Of a stretch of DNA of 64,000 bases, positions 45,994-57,307 are shown piece by piece. Where the stretch lies: positions 868,001 through 932,000 of the forward strand of contig NZ_CP135439.1 of NCBI RefSeq assembly GCF_032341995.1, written 5' to 3'. Position numbers and translations under genes: made by a program. Below the pieces are notes generated by a model. It searched no databases. It was not told where the DNA came from and was given only the letters and a program-made list of their open reading frames with translations. Position 1 is the first letter of the stretch. Each line of letters starts with the position of its first letter. This DNA comes from Domibacillus sp. DTU_2020_1001157_1_SI_ALB_TIR_016. Lineage in GTDB: Bacteria > Bacillota > Bacilli > Bacillales > Domibacillaceae.

Positions 45994-47760
45994 ATGGCAG
46001 CAAAAGGTGGTTCCTTTTTAATCGAAGACGTTCCATGCAGCGCAGTATTTACCCCGGAAGAATTTTCAGACGAACAGAAAATGATTGCTAAAACAACAGA
46101 AGAATTTGTGCTAAACAGCGTCATGCCACAGGTGCCCTTTCTTGAAAAGCATGAATTTGACCGGTCGGTAAAACTGCTGCAGGAAGCAGGAGAACTTGGG
46201 CTCCTTGCCGCAGATGTACCGGAAGAATACGGAGGCTTAAGTCTTGATAAAATAAGCTCAGCGTTAATCGCAGAAAAACTGGCCGCTGCCGGCGGATTTT
46301 CGATCTCACACGGAGCGCATGTCGGTATCGGCTCGCTGCCGATCGTGTTGTTTGGCAATGAAGATCAAAAAAAAGCGTATCTCCCGGACCTGGCTGCCGG
46401 CACTCGCTTTGCCGCCTATGCGCTTACTGAACCCGGATCTGGATCAGATGCTCTTGGGGCGAAAACGACTGCCCGGCTGAATGAAGCCGGAACCCACTAT
46501 ATTTTAAATGGCGAGAAGCAGTGGATTACCAATTCTGCTTTTGCAGACGTGTTTATTGTGTATGCAAAAATTGATGGCGAACACTTTTCAGCTTTTATCG
46601 TTGAAAAGCAATATCCAGGTGTATCGACCGGAGCGGAAGAAGATAAAATGGGCATTAAAAGCTCTTCAACGAGAACCCTTATTTTGTCAGATGCACAGGT
46701 GCCGGTCCAAAACCTGCTCGGTGAAGCAGGACGCGGGCATGTCATTGCCTTTAATATTTTAAACATTGGCCGTTATAAGCTTGGTGTCGGCGCTGTTGGA
46801 AGCGCCAAGCGGGCACTTGATATTTCTTTGAAATATGCTGCGGAACGAAAACAATTTAAATCGCCTATTGCCCAGTTTCCTCTCATGAAAGAAAAGTTCG
46901 GTACGATGGCTGCTAAACTGTATGCAGCGGAAAGCGCCATTTACCGGACGGTTGGTCTTTTTGAAGAGCGGATGAGCGGCTTAACGGCTGAGGAACAAAA
47001 GAACGGAAAAGCAGTCGCTTCCTCTATCGCTGAATACGCGGTCGAATGCTCTCTTGGCAAGGTTTTCGGCTCAGAGGTGCTGGATTACATGGTGGACGAA
47101 GGTGTGCAGATTCACGGTGGATACGGGTTTATGGAGGAATACGAAATTGCCCGCATGTACCGGGACTCCCGCATTAACCGGATTTTTGAAGGGACCAATG
47201 AAATTAACAGGCTGCTTGTGCCAGGCACACTGGTTAAAAGAGCGATAAAAGGGGAACTGCCGCTTTTTGAACGGGCTAGAGAGCTGCAGGACGAAATCAT
47301 GATGCTGCTGCCGGAAGAGCCGGGAGATGAGGTGCTCGACCAACAAAAAATGCTTGTGAAAAGGGCTAAAAAAATAACGCTGCTCGCTGCCGGGCTTGCA
47401 GCTAAAACGTATGGTCCATCGCTCGAATCCGAGCAGGAAGTGCTCGCCAACATTGCGGATCTGACAAACCTGGTGTATGCGATGGAGTCGGCTGTGCTGC
47501 GGACAGAAAAAGCGATCAGTGTGTCGGGCGAAGAAAAAAACAGTCAAAAAGTGCTTTATACCGAAATTTTTTGCCAGGAAGCATTCAATGAAATAGAAGC
47601 CCATGCAAAAGAAACGCTCACTGCTGTCGAGTCCGGAGACGCTTTACGCATGATGCTGTCTGCCCTGCGTAAGCTCAGCCGCCATACCCCTATCAATGTT
47701 ATTGCCAAAAAGCGTGAAGCTGCCGACAGGCTGAATTTATCCCTAAAATATACGGTGTAA
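45994..47760 (+). CDS. fadE: Acyl-CoA dehydrogenase
   Basis: FadE introduces the first double bond of beta-oxidation using FAD. The 588-residue protein shows the acyl-CoA dehydrogenase signatures [23 protein letters not shown] and [19 protein letters not shown], followed by a longer C-terminal helical extension typical of the FadE (YusJ) group. It starts 14 bases after fadA with AAAGGGGG and closes the operon. Confidence 0.95.
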   Translation: MAAKGGSFLIEDVPCSAVFTPEEFSDEQKMIAKTTEEFVLNSVMPQVPFLEKHEFDRSVKLLQEAGELGLLAADVPEEYGGLSLDKISSALIAEKLAAAGGFSISHGAHVGIGSLPIVLFGNEDQKKAYLPDLAAGTRFAAYALTEPGSGSDALGAKTTARLNEAGTHYILNGEKQWITNSAFADVFIVYAKIDGEHFSAFIVEKQYPGVSTGAEEDKMGIKSSSTRTLILSDAQVPVQNLLGEAGRGHVIAFNILNIGRYKLGVGAVGSAKRALDISLKYAAERKQFKSPIAQFPLMKEKFGTMAAKLYAAESAIYRTVGLFEERMSGLTAEEQKNGKAVASSIAEYAVECSLGKVFGSEVLDYMVDEGVQIHGGYGFMEEYEIARMYRDSRINRIFEGTNEINRLLVPGTLVKRAIKGELPLFERARELQDEIMMLLPEEPGDEVLDQQKMLVKRAKKITLLAAGLAAKTYGPSLESEQEVLANIADLTNLVYAMESAVLRTEKAISVSGEEKNSQKVLYTEIFCQEAFNEIEAHAKETLTAVESGDALRMMLSALRKLSRHTPINVIAKKREAADRLNLSLKYTV

Positions 47761-47768
47761 CAAATGCG

Positions 47769-47799
47769 GCCGCCTCCTTTTAAAAAGAGGCGGCTTTTT
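47769..47799 (+). terminator. Terminator of fadNAE
   Basis: Perfect 8-bp stem GCCGCCTC / GAGGCGGC then TTTTT. Part of this region (47788-47806) recurs at 48218-48236 beyond repeat C. Confidence 0.88.
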
Positions 47800-47806
47800 G
47801 CCGCCG

Positions 47807-48217
47807 CAGACAGTAGACAAATGATATGGATGATCGTGCATATGAATGGGATGGATCGACGGCGTCCAGCCAGTTCCGCTTTCCATGGGGCAGGCCGCTG
47901 AGCCCAGCTTCGCCTGGCGGCTCCACCGGTCTGCGCTGCCCTTCCGCCGCCAAGGGGCTCAGGACAAGATGGTATAGAGCTGATAAGGTCGTATCTTTCT
48001 GTTTAAAAAAGAGAAAATGTCTATTCTCTTTGCTTAATTGATCTGCAATACCACTTAGTGAAGCCTGCCGAACGAAGACTCCTGCGGGAAGTACAGTGGT
48101 CGGAAGACCCCGCAGGCGCAGCCGAGGAGGCTTCCGCACTGCCCTTAGAGGCGCGAAGTCCGGCAGGCTTCACTTATCGGCTCTTTTTTAAAAGCGAAAG
48201 ACTTTGTCTACACACTG
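47807..48217. repeat. Noncoding repeat C with TGTAGACAAA-type inverted ends
   Basis: A 411-base noncoding element closely similar to repeat B through most of its length, including the region around 48060-48180. It begins CAGACAGTAGACAAA and ends TTTGTCTACACACTG. Flanks AGGCGGCTTTTTGCCGCCG (left) and AGGCAGCTTTCTGCGGCCG (right) match at 16 of 19 positions, the same arrangement of duplicated terminator sequence as in A and B but more diverged. Confidence 0.85.
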
Positions 48218-48236
48218 AGGCAGCTTTCTGCGGCCG
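48218..48236 (+). repeat. Right-hand copy of the fadE terminator flank
   Basis: Direct repeat of 47788-47806 with three changes; weak hairpin, no T-run. Confidence 0.55.
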
Positions 48237-48310
48237 TCCACCGGAATCCATTTCTTTGAAAAAGGATTTTGGACGCTTATGTCGAAATGGATGTGATGAG
48301 GTGATAGGAA

Positions 48311-48661
48311 ATGAAGTTTTACTGGTATCCAAAATGCGGTACATGCCGCAATGCAAAAAAGTGGCTGGACGCGCATAATATTTCATATGAAGCCATTCAT
48401 ATTGTGGAGTCGCCGCCGTCAAAAGCAGAATTAAAAGATGCGTACGAAAAAAGCGGTCTTCCACTGAAAAAGTTTTTTAATACAAGCGGCCAAAAATACC
48501 GTGAACTTGGTTTAAAAGAAAAAGTCGCAACAGCCGATGATAATGAGCTGCTTGATTTGCTTGCTTCCGATGGCATGCTCATTAAGCGCCCGCTTGCTAT
48601 AGACAATGATAAGGTAACAGTAGGTTTTAAAGAAGAGGACTATGCACAAAAATGGCAGTGA
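48311..48661 (+). CDS. yusI: ArsC/Spx-family thioredoxin-fold protein
   Basis: A 116-residue member of the ArsC/Spx family with a CxxC motif (Cys9, Cys12 in YPKCGTCRNA). Length and position before gcvH match Bacillus YusI. It is annotated as an arsenate-reductase-like protein, but the true substrate is unknown; it lacks the features of the RNA-polymerase-binding Spx group. AGGTGATAGGAA precedes the ATG. Confidence 0.88.
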   Translation: MKFYWYPKCGTCRNAKKWLDAHNISYEAIHIVESPPSKAELKDAYEKSGLPLKKFFNTSGQKYRELGLKEKVATADDNELLDLLASDGMLIKRPLAIDNDKVTVGFKEEDYAQKWQ

Positions 48662-48731
48662 TTTCTTGCTTTCCATCTTCATAATCAGTAAAGTGTAAAG
48701 TGAAATTATTCTTATCTGGAGGTACATACAC

Positions 48732-49115
48732 ATGAGCTTACCTAAAGAGCTGCGTTATTCTGAAGAACATGAGTGGGTAAAACAAGAAGACGGGAAAGTG
48801 CGGGTCGGTATCACTCATTTTGCTCAAGCAGAACTTGGTGATATTGTTTTTGTTGAGCTTCCGTCTGTTGGCGATACAGTAACAGTTAACGAACCATTCG
48901 GCAGCGTAGAATCTGTTAAAACGGTTTCTGAGTTGTATGCACCTGTCAGCGGTACAGTGGTAGAAATTAACGAAGAGCTTGATGACAATCCTGAATTTGT
49001 GAATGAATCACCATATGAAAAAGCATGGATGATTGTTGTCGAACCTTCTGATGCTTCTCAAATTGATGCTTTAATGACAGCAGAGCAATACGCAGAAATG
49101 ACAAAAGAAGACTAA
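48732..49115 (+). CDS. gcvH: Glycine cleavage system H protein
   Basis: GcvH carries the aminomethyl group of glycine on a lipoyl arm; in Bacillus it is also a relay for lipoate assembly on other enzymes. The 127-residue product has the lipoylation site Lys63 in [21 protein letters not shown] precedes the ATG. The other gcv genes are not in the window, consistent with gcvH standing apart in Bacillus. Confidence 0.97.
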   Translation: MSLPKELRYSEEHEWVKQEDGKVRVGITHFAQAELGDIVFVELPSVGDTVTVNEPFGSVESVKTVSELYAPVSGTVVEINEELDDNPEFVNESPYEKAWMIVVEPSDASQIDALMTAEQYAEMTKED

Positions 49116-49122
49116 ACAGGGG

Positions 49123-49146
49123 GACCGGCACCGTGCCGGTCTTTTT
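49123..49146 (+). terminator. Terminator after gcvH
   Basis: GACCGGCAC / GTGCCGGTC stem with TTTTT. Confidence 0.88.
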
Positions 49147-49320
49147 GCTTTTGGCTGGCAGCAGGCAGCGCGAGGGGCTTATATGTCACGGGAAATAAAA
49201 GCACAAGTGGAAGGATGTCGCTTTTATTCCATATTATTAGCCGCCGGGCCTCCTTCTTTTTTGCATTTTAGGCGAAAACGCGCCACAATAGAAGTATAAT
49301 GTGCAGCGGGGTGATTGGTG

Positions 49321-49680
49321 ATGATGGTAGAAAAAACGATTATCGTCGAAGGGTCATCTGATCGGAAACGGGTGGCTGAAATTGTAAAAGAACCGGTAGA
49401 TATTATTTGCACCAATGGAACAATCGGCGTCGCACGTCTTGATGACTTGGTAGAGCAATTATTCGAGCGGGACGTATACATTTTAGTCGATGCCGATGCA
49501 TCAGGAGAAAAGCTGCGCCAGCAGTTTAAGCGCGAGCTTCCTCATGCCCGGCACCTTTACATTGACCGCGGGTACAAAGAAGTGGCTGCGGCGCCGCACC
49601 GTTATTTAGCGGCTCTCCTAATGGGGGCTGATATTGACGTGCGCAGTGAGTATTTACAGCAGGAAGGAACACATCATTAA
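49321..49680 (+). CDS. yusF: Toprim-domain protein YusF
   Basis: A 119-residue small Toprim protein. The domain shows the catalytic Glu in IIVEGSSDRKRV and the metal-binding pair in ILVDADASGEKLR, the pattern of RNase M5-like small Toprim proteins. The physiological role is unknown. The ATG at 49321 is taken from three in-frame starts because GGGGTGA lies 6 bases upstream. yusE follows after one base. Confidence 0.87.
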   Translation: MMVEKTIIVEGSSDRKRVAEIVKEPVDIICTNGTIGVARLDDLVEQLFERDVYILVDADASGEKLRQQFKRELPHARHLYIDRGYKEVAAAPHRYLAALLMGADIDVRSEYLQQEGTHH

Positions 49681-49681
49681 A

Positions 49682-49978
49682 ATGAAAACAGTTGAATCAA
49701 TCCTGGAATATACAGCCAAGCCTAAATCGGCTCTTTATGTGTATACATCGATGTGCGGTACATGCCAGGTAGCAGGGAAAATGCTTGATGTTGTTGAAGC
49801 GATGAATACAGATGTGCCGCTCCAACGCATCAATATAAATTATTACGAAGAAATCGCTCATCGTTTTGAGATCGAGAGCGTTCCGTGTCTTCTTTTATTT
49901 GAGCAGAGTGTATTAAAAAAGAAAATTTATGCTTTTCAGTCAGTTCCATATATATATGAAGAAATACGGTCACTTTAA
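49682..49978 (+). CDS. yusE: Thioredoxin-like protein YusE
   Basis: A 98-residue thioredoxin-fold protein with CxxC (Cys25, Cys28 in TSMCGTCQVA) and the cis-Pro loop SVPCLLLF. Probably a cytoplasmic thiol-disulfide reductant. It starts 1 base after yusF, with AAGGA about 12 bases upstream. The order yusF-yusE-metN is the same as in Bacillus. Confidence 0.88.
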   Translation: MKTVESILEYTAKPKSALYVYTSMCGTCQVAGKMLDVVEAMNTDVPLQRININYYEEIAHRFEIESVPCLLLFEQSVLKKKIYAFQSVPYIYEEIRSL

Positions 49979-50016
49979 CAGGCCGTCGAATATTGTCGGA
50001 ATTACAGAATGTTTTG

Positions 50017-50046
50017 TTGACATATGTATTCAGACGGTGGTAAAAT
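50017..50046 (+). promoter_or_regulatory. SigA promoter of metNIQ
   Basis: Perfect TTGACA, 18 bases, TAAAAT, about 20 bases before the SAM riboswitch. Confidence 0.7.
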
Positions 50047-50066
50047 CCATTCATAAATTAAAACGA

Positions 50067-50224
50067 CTCTTATCAAGAGTGGCTGAGGGAATGTGCCCGA
50101 TGACGCCCGGCAACCGTCTTTACAGGAAAAGGTGCCAAATCACACGAAGCAGCATGTTTCGGAAGATGAGAGAAAGGAAACGTCAAAAACGCCTTTCTGT
50201 CATTGTGACAGTCAGGCTTTTTTT
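50067..50224 (+). promoter_or_regulatory. SAM-I (S-box) riboswitch with terminator
   Basis: The aptamer begins CTCTTATCAAGAG and closes with GATGAGAG (50165-50172), forming P1. The conserved S-box core GGCTGAGGGA..TGCCCGATGACGCCCGGCAACC is interrupted only slightly from consensus. It is followed by a terminator (GCCT..CTGTCA / TGACAG..AGGC, TTTTTTT, 50191-50224). High S-adenosylmethionine would stop transcription of metNIQ. Confidence 0.95.
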
Positions 50225-50243
50225 GTGGAAAGGAAGTGATCCC

Positions 50244-51269
50244 GTGATTTTTATTGAGCAGGCAAAAAAAATATTTCAAACGAAGAATGGTCCGGTTAAA
50301 GCGGTCGATAATATAAATTTATCCATCCAGGAAGGCGAGATTTTTGGCATGATTGGCTACAGTGGCGCAGGTAAAAGTACACTGATCCGCATGTTGAACG
50401 GGCTTGAAACACCGACGGAAGGATCCGTAACCGTAGCGGGGCGGAAGATCTCAACGATCAAAGGATCTGAACTTCGGAAAGCACGCCAGGAAATCGGCAT
50501 GATCTTTCAGCATTTCAACTTACTTTGGTCACGCACCGTACGGGAGAATATTGCATTTCCTCTTGAAATTGCGGGCGTTAGCAAAGCAGAACGCACGAAG
50601 CGTGTGGATGAATTAATTGAGCTCGTTGGCCTTCAAGGCCGTGGCGACTCATACCCGTCACAGCTCTCCGGCGGTCAAAAACAGCGGGTCGGTATTGCCC
50701 GGGCACTTGCGAACAATCCAAAAGTGCTTCTTTGCGACGAAGCAACATCAGCTCTCGACCCACAGACAACGGACTCTATTTTGGAGCTTCTTGTCGATAT
50801 CAACCAGCGTCTTGGATTAACGATTGTGCTTATCACGCACGAAATGCATGTTATTCGAAAAATCTGCCACCGGGTAGCCGTAATGGAAAATGGTAATATC
50901 GTAGAACTTGGTCCGGTACTCGATGTGTTCCGTCGTCCGGAGCAGCCAATTACGAAGCGGTTCGTTCAGCAGATCACCGAACCAGAGGAATCAAAAGAAA
51001 CAATTCAGCACCTCCTTACCGAGCATCCGGAAGGAAAAATCGTCAAGCTGACATTTGTAGGCGTTTCGGTGGAACAGCCGGTTGTAACTGAATTGATTCG
51101 TTCGTTTAATGTCGGAGTAAACATTTTGCAGGGGAAAATTTCTCAAACACAAAATGGCGCGTATGGCACGCTGTTTGTTCAAATTACAGGCGATTCGTCT
51201 GAAGTGGACAAGGCAGTCGCCTTTTTGGATGCCCAGCAAGTTGATTCGGAGGTGATTGAGTATGATTGA
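50244..51269 (+). CDS. metN: Methionine ABC transporter ATP-binding protein
   Basis: MetN powers import of methionine (and its sulfoxide). The 341-residue ATPase has Walker A GYSGAGKST, signature LSGGQKQRVGIARAL, Walker B VLLCDEATSALD and a C-terminal NIL ligand-sensing domain (from about 260). GTG 50244 has AAAGGAAGTGA upstream and gives the standard 341-residue length; the open frame extends far upstream through the riboswitch but is not coding there. Confidence 0.96.
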   Translation: MIFIEQAKKIFQTKNGPVKAVDNINLSIQEGEIFGMIGYSGAGKSTLIRMLNGLETPTEGSVTVAGRKISTIKGSELRKARQEIGMIFQHFNLLWSRTVRENIAFPLEIAGVSKAERTKRVDELIELVGLQGRGDSYPSQLSGGQKQRVGIARALANNPKVLLCDEATSALDPQTTDSILELLVDINQRLGLTIVLITHEMHVIRKICHRVAVMENGNIVELGPVLDVFRRPEQPITKRFVQQITEPEESKETIQHLLTEHPEGKIVKLTFVGVSVEQPVVTELIRSFNVGVNILQGKISQTQNGAYGTLFVQITGDSSEVDKAVAFLDAQQVDSEVIEYD

Positions 51270-51930
51270 ACAATGGTTTCCGAATGTTGACTGGGGAAAA
51301 ATGTGGGAAGCAACCTATGAAACACTTTATATGACCAGTATTTCTGTTGTGATTACCTTTGTTTTAGGAATACTACTTGGACTGCTGTTGTTTTTAACAT
51401 CAAAAGGACAGCTCTGGCAGAACAAAGCAGTGTACAGCATCACCGCCGTCATTGTCAATGTGTTCCGTTCGATTCCATTTATTATACTGATCGTGTTGCT
51501 GATTCCATTTACAAAAGCATTATTAGGAACGATCATTGGTGAAAACGCGGCACTGCCTGCTTTAATTATTGGAGCAGCACCGTTTTACGCTCGTATGGTT
51601 GAGATTGCCCTTCGCGAAATTGACCGTGGCGTTATTGAAGCAGCCCGCGCAATGGGAGCGTCCACTTGGACGATCATCCGCAAAGTGCTGATCCCGGAAT
51701 CACTGCCGGCTCTTATATCTGGATTAACGGTCACAGCCATCGCTCTTGTCGGCTATACGGCAATGGCAGGTGTGATTGGGGCAGGGGGCCTTGGGAACCT
51801 TGCTTTCTTGGATGGTTTCCAGCGCAGCCGCAGTGATGTGACTTTAATGGCAACGATTGTGATTTTAGTTATCGTGTTTATTATCCAGTTTATCGGCGAT
51901 ACGGCTGTCCGTAAGCTTGATAAACGCTAA
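51262..51930 (+). CDS. metI: Methionine ABC transporter permease
   Basis: A 222-residue permease with five to six membrane helices; EAARAMGASTWTIIRKVLIPES is the cytoplasmic coupling loop (EAA motif) that meets MetN. It overlaps metN by 8 bases with GGAGGTGA inside the end of metN. Also called metP in Bacillus. Confidence 0.95.
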   Translation: MIEQWFPNVDWGKMWEATYETLYMTSISVVITFVLGILLGLLLFLTSKGQLWQNKAVYSITAVIVNVFRSIPFIILIVLLIPFTKALLGTIIGENAALPALIIGAAPFYARMVEIALREIDRGVIEAARAMGASTWTIIRKVLIPESLPALISGLTVTAIALVGYTAMAGVIGAGGLGNLAFLDGFQRSRSDVTLMATIVILVIVFIIQFIGDTAVRKLDKR

Positions 51931-51964
51931 TAAAATATATTTATTTTTTAGGAGGAATGTAACC

Positions 51965-52819
51965 ATGAATAAAAAATGGCTTCTAGGCTTGTTAACAGCT
52001 GCCATTATGCTTGTGCTTGCAGCTTGCGGCGGCGGGGACAAAGCGGAAGATAAGGAATCGTCTTCAGGCGGTTCGTCTGAAGACGATAAAACAATTGTTG
52101 TTGGAGCATCTAACACACCGCACGCAGTTATTTTGGAGCAGGCAAAGCCAATCTTAAAAGAACAAGGCTACGACCTGCAAATTGAAACGTTCCAGGACTA
52201 TGTACTTCCAAACACAGCGCTTGAAGAAGGCGATTTAGATGCAAACTACTTCCAACACATCCCATACCTTGAGCTTCAAGAGAAGGAACAAGGATATGAC
52301 TTTGCAAATGCTGGCGCTATTCACCTTGAGCCAATGGCTGTTTACTCAAAAAAATATAAAAGCCTGAAAGACCTTCCAAAAGGTGCTACGATCATCCTAA
52401 GTAACTCAGTTGCTGAGCATGGCCGTGTATTGATGCTTTTAGAAAAAGAAGGTTTAATCAAAATCAAAGATGGTATCGATAAGACCCAAGCTTCACTTGA
52501 GGATATTGCTGAAAATCCAAAAGATCTTCAGTTTGACTACGATTACGAGCCAGCACTTCTTCCGCAAATTTATAATAACGAAGAAGGCGATGCAGTTGTG
52601 ATTAACTCAAACTATGCCATTGATGCCGGCATCAGCCCGACAAAAGATTCTGTTGCGATTGAAAGCACAGATTCACCATATGCAAACTTGATTGTTACAC
52701 GTACGGGTGATGAAAATTCAGAGAAAATCAAAGCATTGGTTGAAGTATTGAAATCAAAAGAAATTCAAGACTTCATTACAAAAGAATGGAACGGGGCAGT
52801 CGTTCCGGTTACAGAATAA
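51965..52819 (+). CDS. metQ: Methionine-binding lipoprotein
   Basis: The 284-residue substrate-binding lipoprotein of the methionine importer. Lipobox LAAC places the lipidated Cys at residue 21, followed by a Gly/Ser/Asp/Glu linker and a NlpA-family binding domain (VGASNTPHAVILEQ; GDLDANYFQHIPYL). The start at 51965 follows AGGAGGAATG. Third gene of metNIQ. Confidence 0.96.
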   Translation: MNKKWLLGLLTAAIMLVLAACGGGDKAEDKESSSGGSSEDDKTIVVGASNTPHAVILEQAKPILKEQGYDLQIETFQDYVLPNTALEEGDLDANYFQHIPYLELQEKEQGYDFANAGAIHLEPMAVYSKKYKSLKDLPKGATIILSNSVAEHGRVLMLLEKEGLIKIKDGIDKTQASLEDIAENPKDLQFDYDYEPALLPQIYNNEEGDAVVINSNYAIDAGISPTKDSVAIESTDSPYANLIVTRTGDENSEKIKALVEVLKSKEIQDFITKEWNGAVVPVTE

Positions 52820-52820
52820 T

Positions 52821-52857
52821 AAAAAAGCGCCTGGTATGCAGCCAGGCGCTTTTTTTT
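52821..52857 (+). terminator. Terminator of metNIQ
   Basis: AAAGCGCCTGG / CCAGGCGCTTT stem and eight T. Confidence 0.93.
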
Positions 52858-53081
52858 ACCTATTTTATTTTCTGGCAATTTAGAATTTGGGCGTAAAAGG
52901 TTTATATTCGGAGACAGCGGTTATATAAAGGAGTGTAACGAAGCTCACCCAGTGTGAGAAGGCTGGAAGAAGCCATACGGCTTTTGTGCCTCCTGGCAAG
53001 ACTCTGGTAGGATAGAGAACGAAAGCCAGTTCTTCAAAAAAAAACGAAAAGGATTGATTCCCCATTAGTAACTCACTTGAT
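52858..53081 (+). other. Unassigned leader with several small hairpins
   Basis: 224 bases without a credible gene. Short stems follow one another: CTCAC/GTGAG (about 52944-52960), AAGCC/GGCTT, TGCC/GGCA. AAAGGAG at about 52928 has no good ORF behind it. It matches no riboswitch or T-box known to me. It lies upstream of the 59-codon ORF at 53082. Confidence 0.35.
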
Positions 53082-53261
53082 ATGAAGTACACAGAAGGTA
53101 TGGAAAAAGCCATGCATGCATCGCATGGTGTCGGCTATGCGGAGTACAATCAGAAGCATGAAGTGAGAATGGATATTGAGCAGAACCGTGAGGAAGACTA
53201 TCAACAGTCAAGACGTATGGTTGCTGACTTTAATCGTAAATTTACCAATCACCTTTCCTAA
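53082..53261 (+). CDS. Hypothetical 59-residue charged protein
   Basis: ATG 53082 opens 59 codons rich in Glu, Arg, His and Met (MKYTEGMEKAMHASHGVGYA...), ending 8 bases before a strong terminator, which supports its being a real transcript. Its weakness is the start: no ribosome binding site at normal distance from ATG 53082, while AAAAGGA lies 28 bases upstream, so the true start may differ or the gene may be degraded. No family is recognised. Confidence 0.45.
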   Translation: MKYTEGMEKAMHASHGVGYAEYNQKHEVRMDIEQNREEDYQQSRRMVADFNRKFTNHLS

Positions 53262-53268
53262 TGAATAA

Positions 53269-53306
53269 GCAGAAAAACCGGTTGTAAAACCGGTTTTTCT
53301 GCTTTT
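53269..53306 (+). terminator. Terminator between the 59-codon ORF and suf
   Basis: Perfect 13-bp stem GCAGAAAAACCGG / CCGGTTTTTCTGC followed by TTTT. Confidence 0.9.
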
Positions 53307-53340
53307 ATTTGAGAATACTTTATTTAATCGTTTTCCTAAG

Positions 53341-53369
53341 TTGAATATAAATTTCATTTGTTATAAGAT
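53341..53369 (+). promoter_or_regulatory. SigA promoter of sufCDSUB
   Basis: TTGAAT, 17 bases, TAAGAT, about 70 bases upstream of sufC. Confidence 0.6.
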
Positions 53370-53374
53370 TGTAA

Positions 53375-53393
53375 TGAGAATAAATTGAGAATA
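53375..53393 (+). promoter_or_regulatory. Direct repeat TGAGAATA x2 after the suf promoter
   Basis: TGAGAATA occurs at 53375-53382 and 53386-53393, 11 bp apart (one helix turn), at the expected transcription start. It could be a regulator site; no known regulator is assigned. Confidence 0.35.
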
Positions 53394-53436
53394 GACACAA
53401 TCGGTTTTCTCGGCCGATGAATACGGAGGGTAAAAG

Positions 53437-54213
53437 ATGTCACAATCAACGTTAACAATCAAAAATCTTCACGTCTCAATCGACGGAAAAGAAATTTTAA
53501 AAGGGGTAAACCTTGAAATCAAAGGCGGCGAGTTTCATGCGATCATGGGACCGAACGGAACAGGTAAATCCACTCTTTCGTCTGCAATCATGGGCCACCC
53601 AAAATATGAAGTAACAGAAGGTTCGATCACGTTTGATGGTGAAGACGTGCTTGAGATGGAAGTAGATGAGCGCGGACGTGCAGGTCTTTTCCTTGCGATG
53701 CAGTACCCGAGTGAAATTACAGGTGTTACAAACGCTGAGTTTCTTCGTTCAGCTGTAAACGCGCGCCGTGAAGAAGGCGATGAAATTTCCCTTATGAAAT
53801 TTATCCGCCAAATGGATGCAAACATGGACGTTCTTGAAATGGACCAGGATATGGCACAGCGTTACTTAAACGAAGGCTTCTCCGGCGGTGAGAAAAAGCG
53901 CAACGAAATTCTTCAATTAATGACAATTCAGCCGAAAATTGCGATCCTTGACGAAATCGACTCCGGTCTTGATATCGATGCATTAAAAGTGGTTTCAAAA
54001 GGAATCAATAAAATGCGCGGCGAAGATTTTGGCTGCCTTATGATTACGCACTATCAGCGTCTTCTGAACTACATTACACCTGATTATGTTCATGTTATGA
54101 TGCAGGGTAAAATCGTGAAATCCGGTGGAGCGGAACTAGCGGAACGCCTTGAAGCAGAAGGATATGACTGGATCAAGCAGGAACTTGGCATCGAAGACGA
54201 AACGGTGCAGTAA
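53437..54213 (+). CDS. sufC: Fe-S cluster assembly ATPase SufC
   Basis: SufC is the ABC-type ATPase of the SufBCD scaffold on which iron-sulfur clusters are built. The 258-residue protein has Walker A GPNGTGKST, signature FSGGEKKRNEILQ (the SufC form) and Walker B AILDEIDSGLD. GGAGGG precedes the ATG. First gene of the complete sufC-D-S-U-B operon in Bacillus order. Confidence 0.97.
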   Translation: MSQSTLTIKNLHVSIDGKEILKGVNLEIKGGEFHAIMGPNGTGKSTLSSAIMGHPKYEVTEGSITFDGEDVLEMEVDERGRAGLFLAMQYPSEITGVTNAEFLRSAVNARREEGDEISLMKFIRQMDANMDVLEMDQDMAQRYLNEGFSGGEKKRNEILQLMTIQPKIAILDEIDSGLDIDALKVVSKGINKMRGEDFGCLMITHYQRLLNYITPDYVHVMMQGKIVKSGGAELAERLEAEGYDWIKQELGIEDETVQ

Positions 54214-54232
54214 TCGTATAGGAGGAGCAAAC

Positions 54233-57193
<2,961 letters not shown>

Positions 57194-57219
57194 ACGATAA
57201 ATAACGAACAAATAAAAAA

Positions 57220-57284
57220 GCAGGCTGAGGATCACGCCGCGAACGTCAGGTGCCTCTGAAAGCGAGCGTTTATCGTCAGCCTGC
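57220..57284. repeat. Short CAGGCTGA palindromic repeat between sufU and sufB
   Basis: A 65-base element bounded by GCAGGCTGA and TCAGCCTGC. The left end and the right-hand segment GCGTTT..TCAGCCTG resemble parts of repeat A (6652-6800). It folds into one long hairpin inside the suf operon, between sufU and sufB, and has no T-run, so it may act on RNA processing rather than termination. Confidence 0.65.
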
Positions 57285-57307
57285 CATAACAACAGGAGGA
57301 ATGCAGC

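Noticed and set aside
49183..49299. A 38-codon ORF after gcvH with GAGGGG upstream
   Set aside because: No terminator, no protein-like pattern, and it runs through the likely promoter region of yusF.
49929..50243. N-terminal extension of metN in an open frame
   Set aside because: This stretch is the promoter and SAM riboswitch; GTG 50244 gives the normal MetN length and has a strong ribosome binding site.
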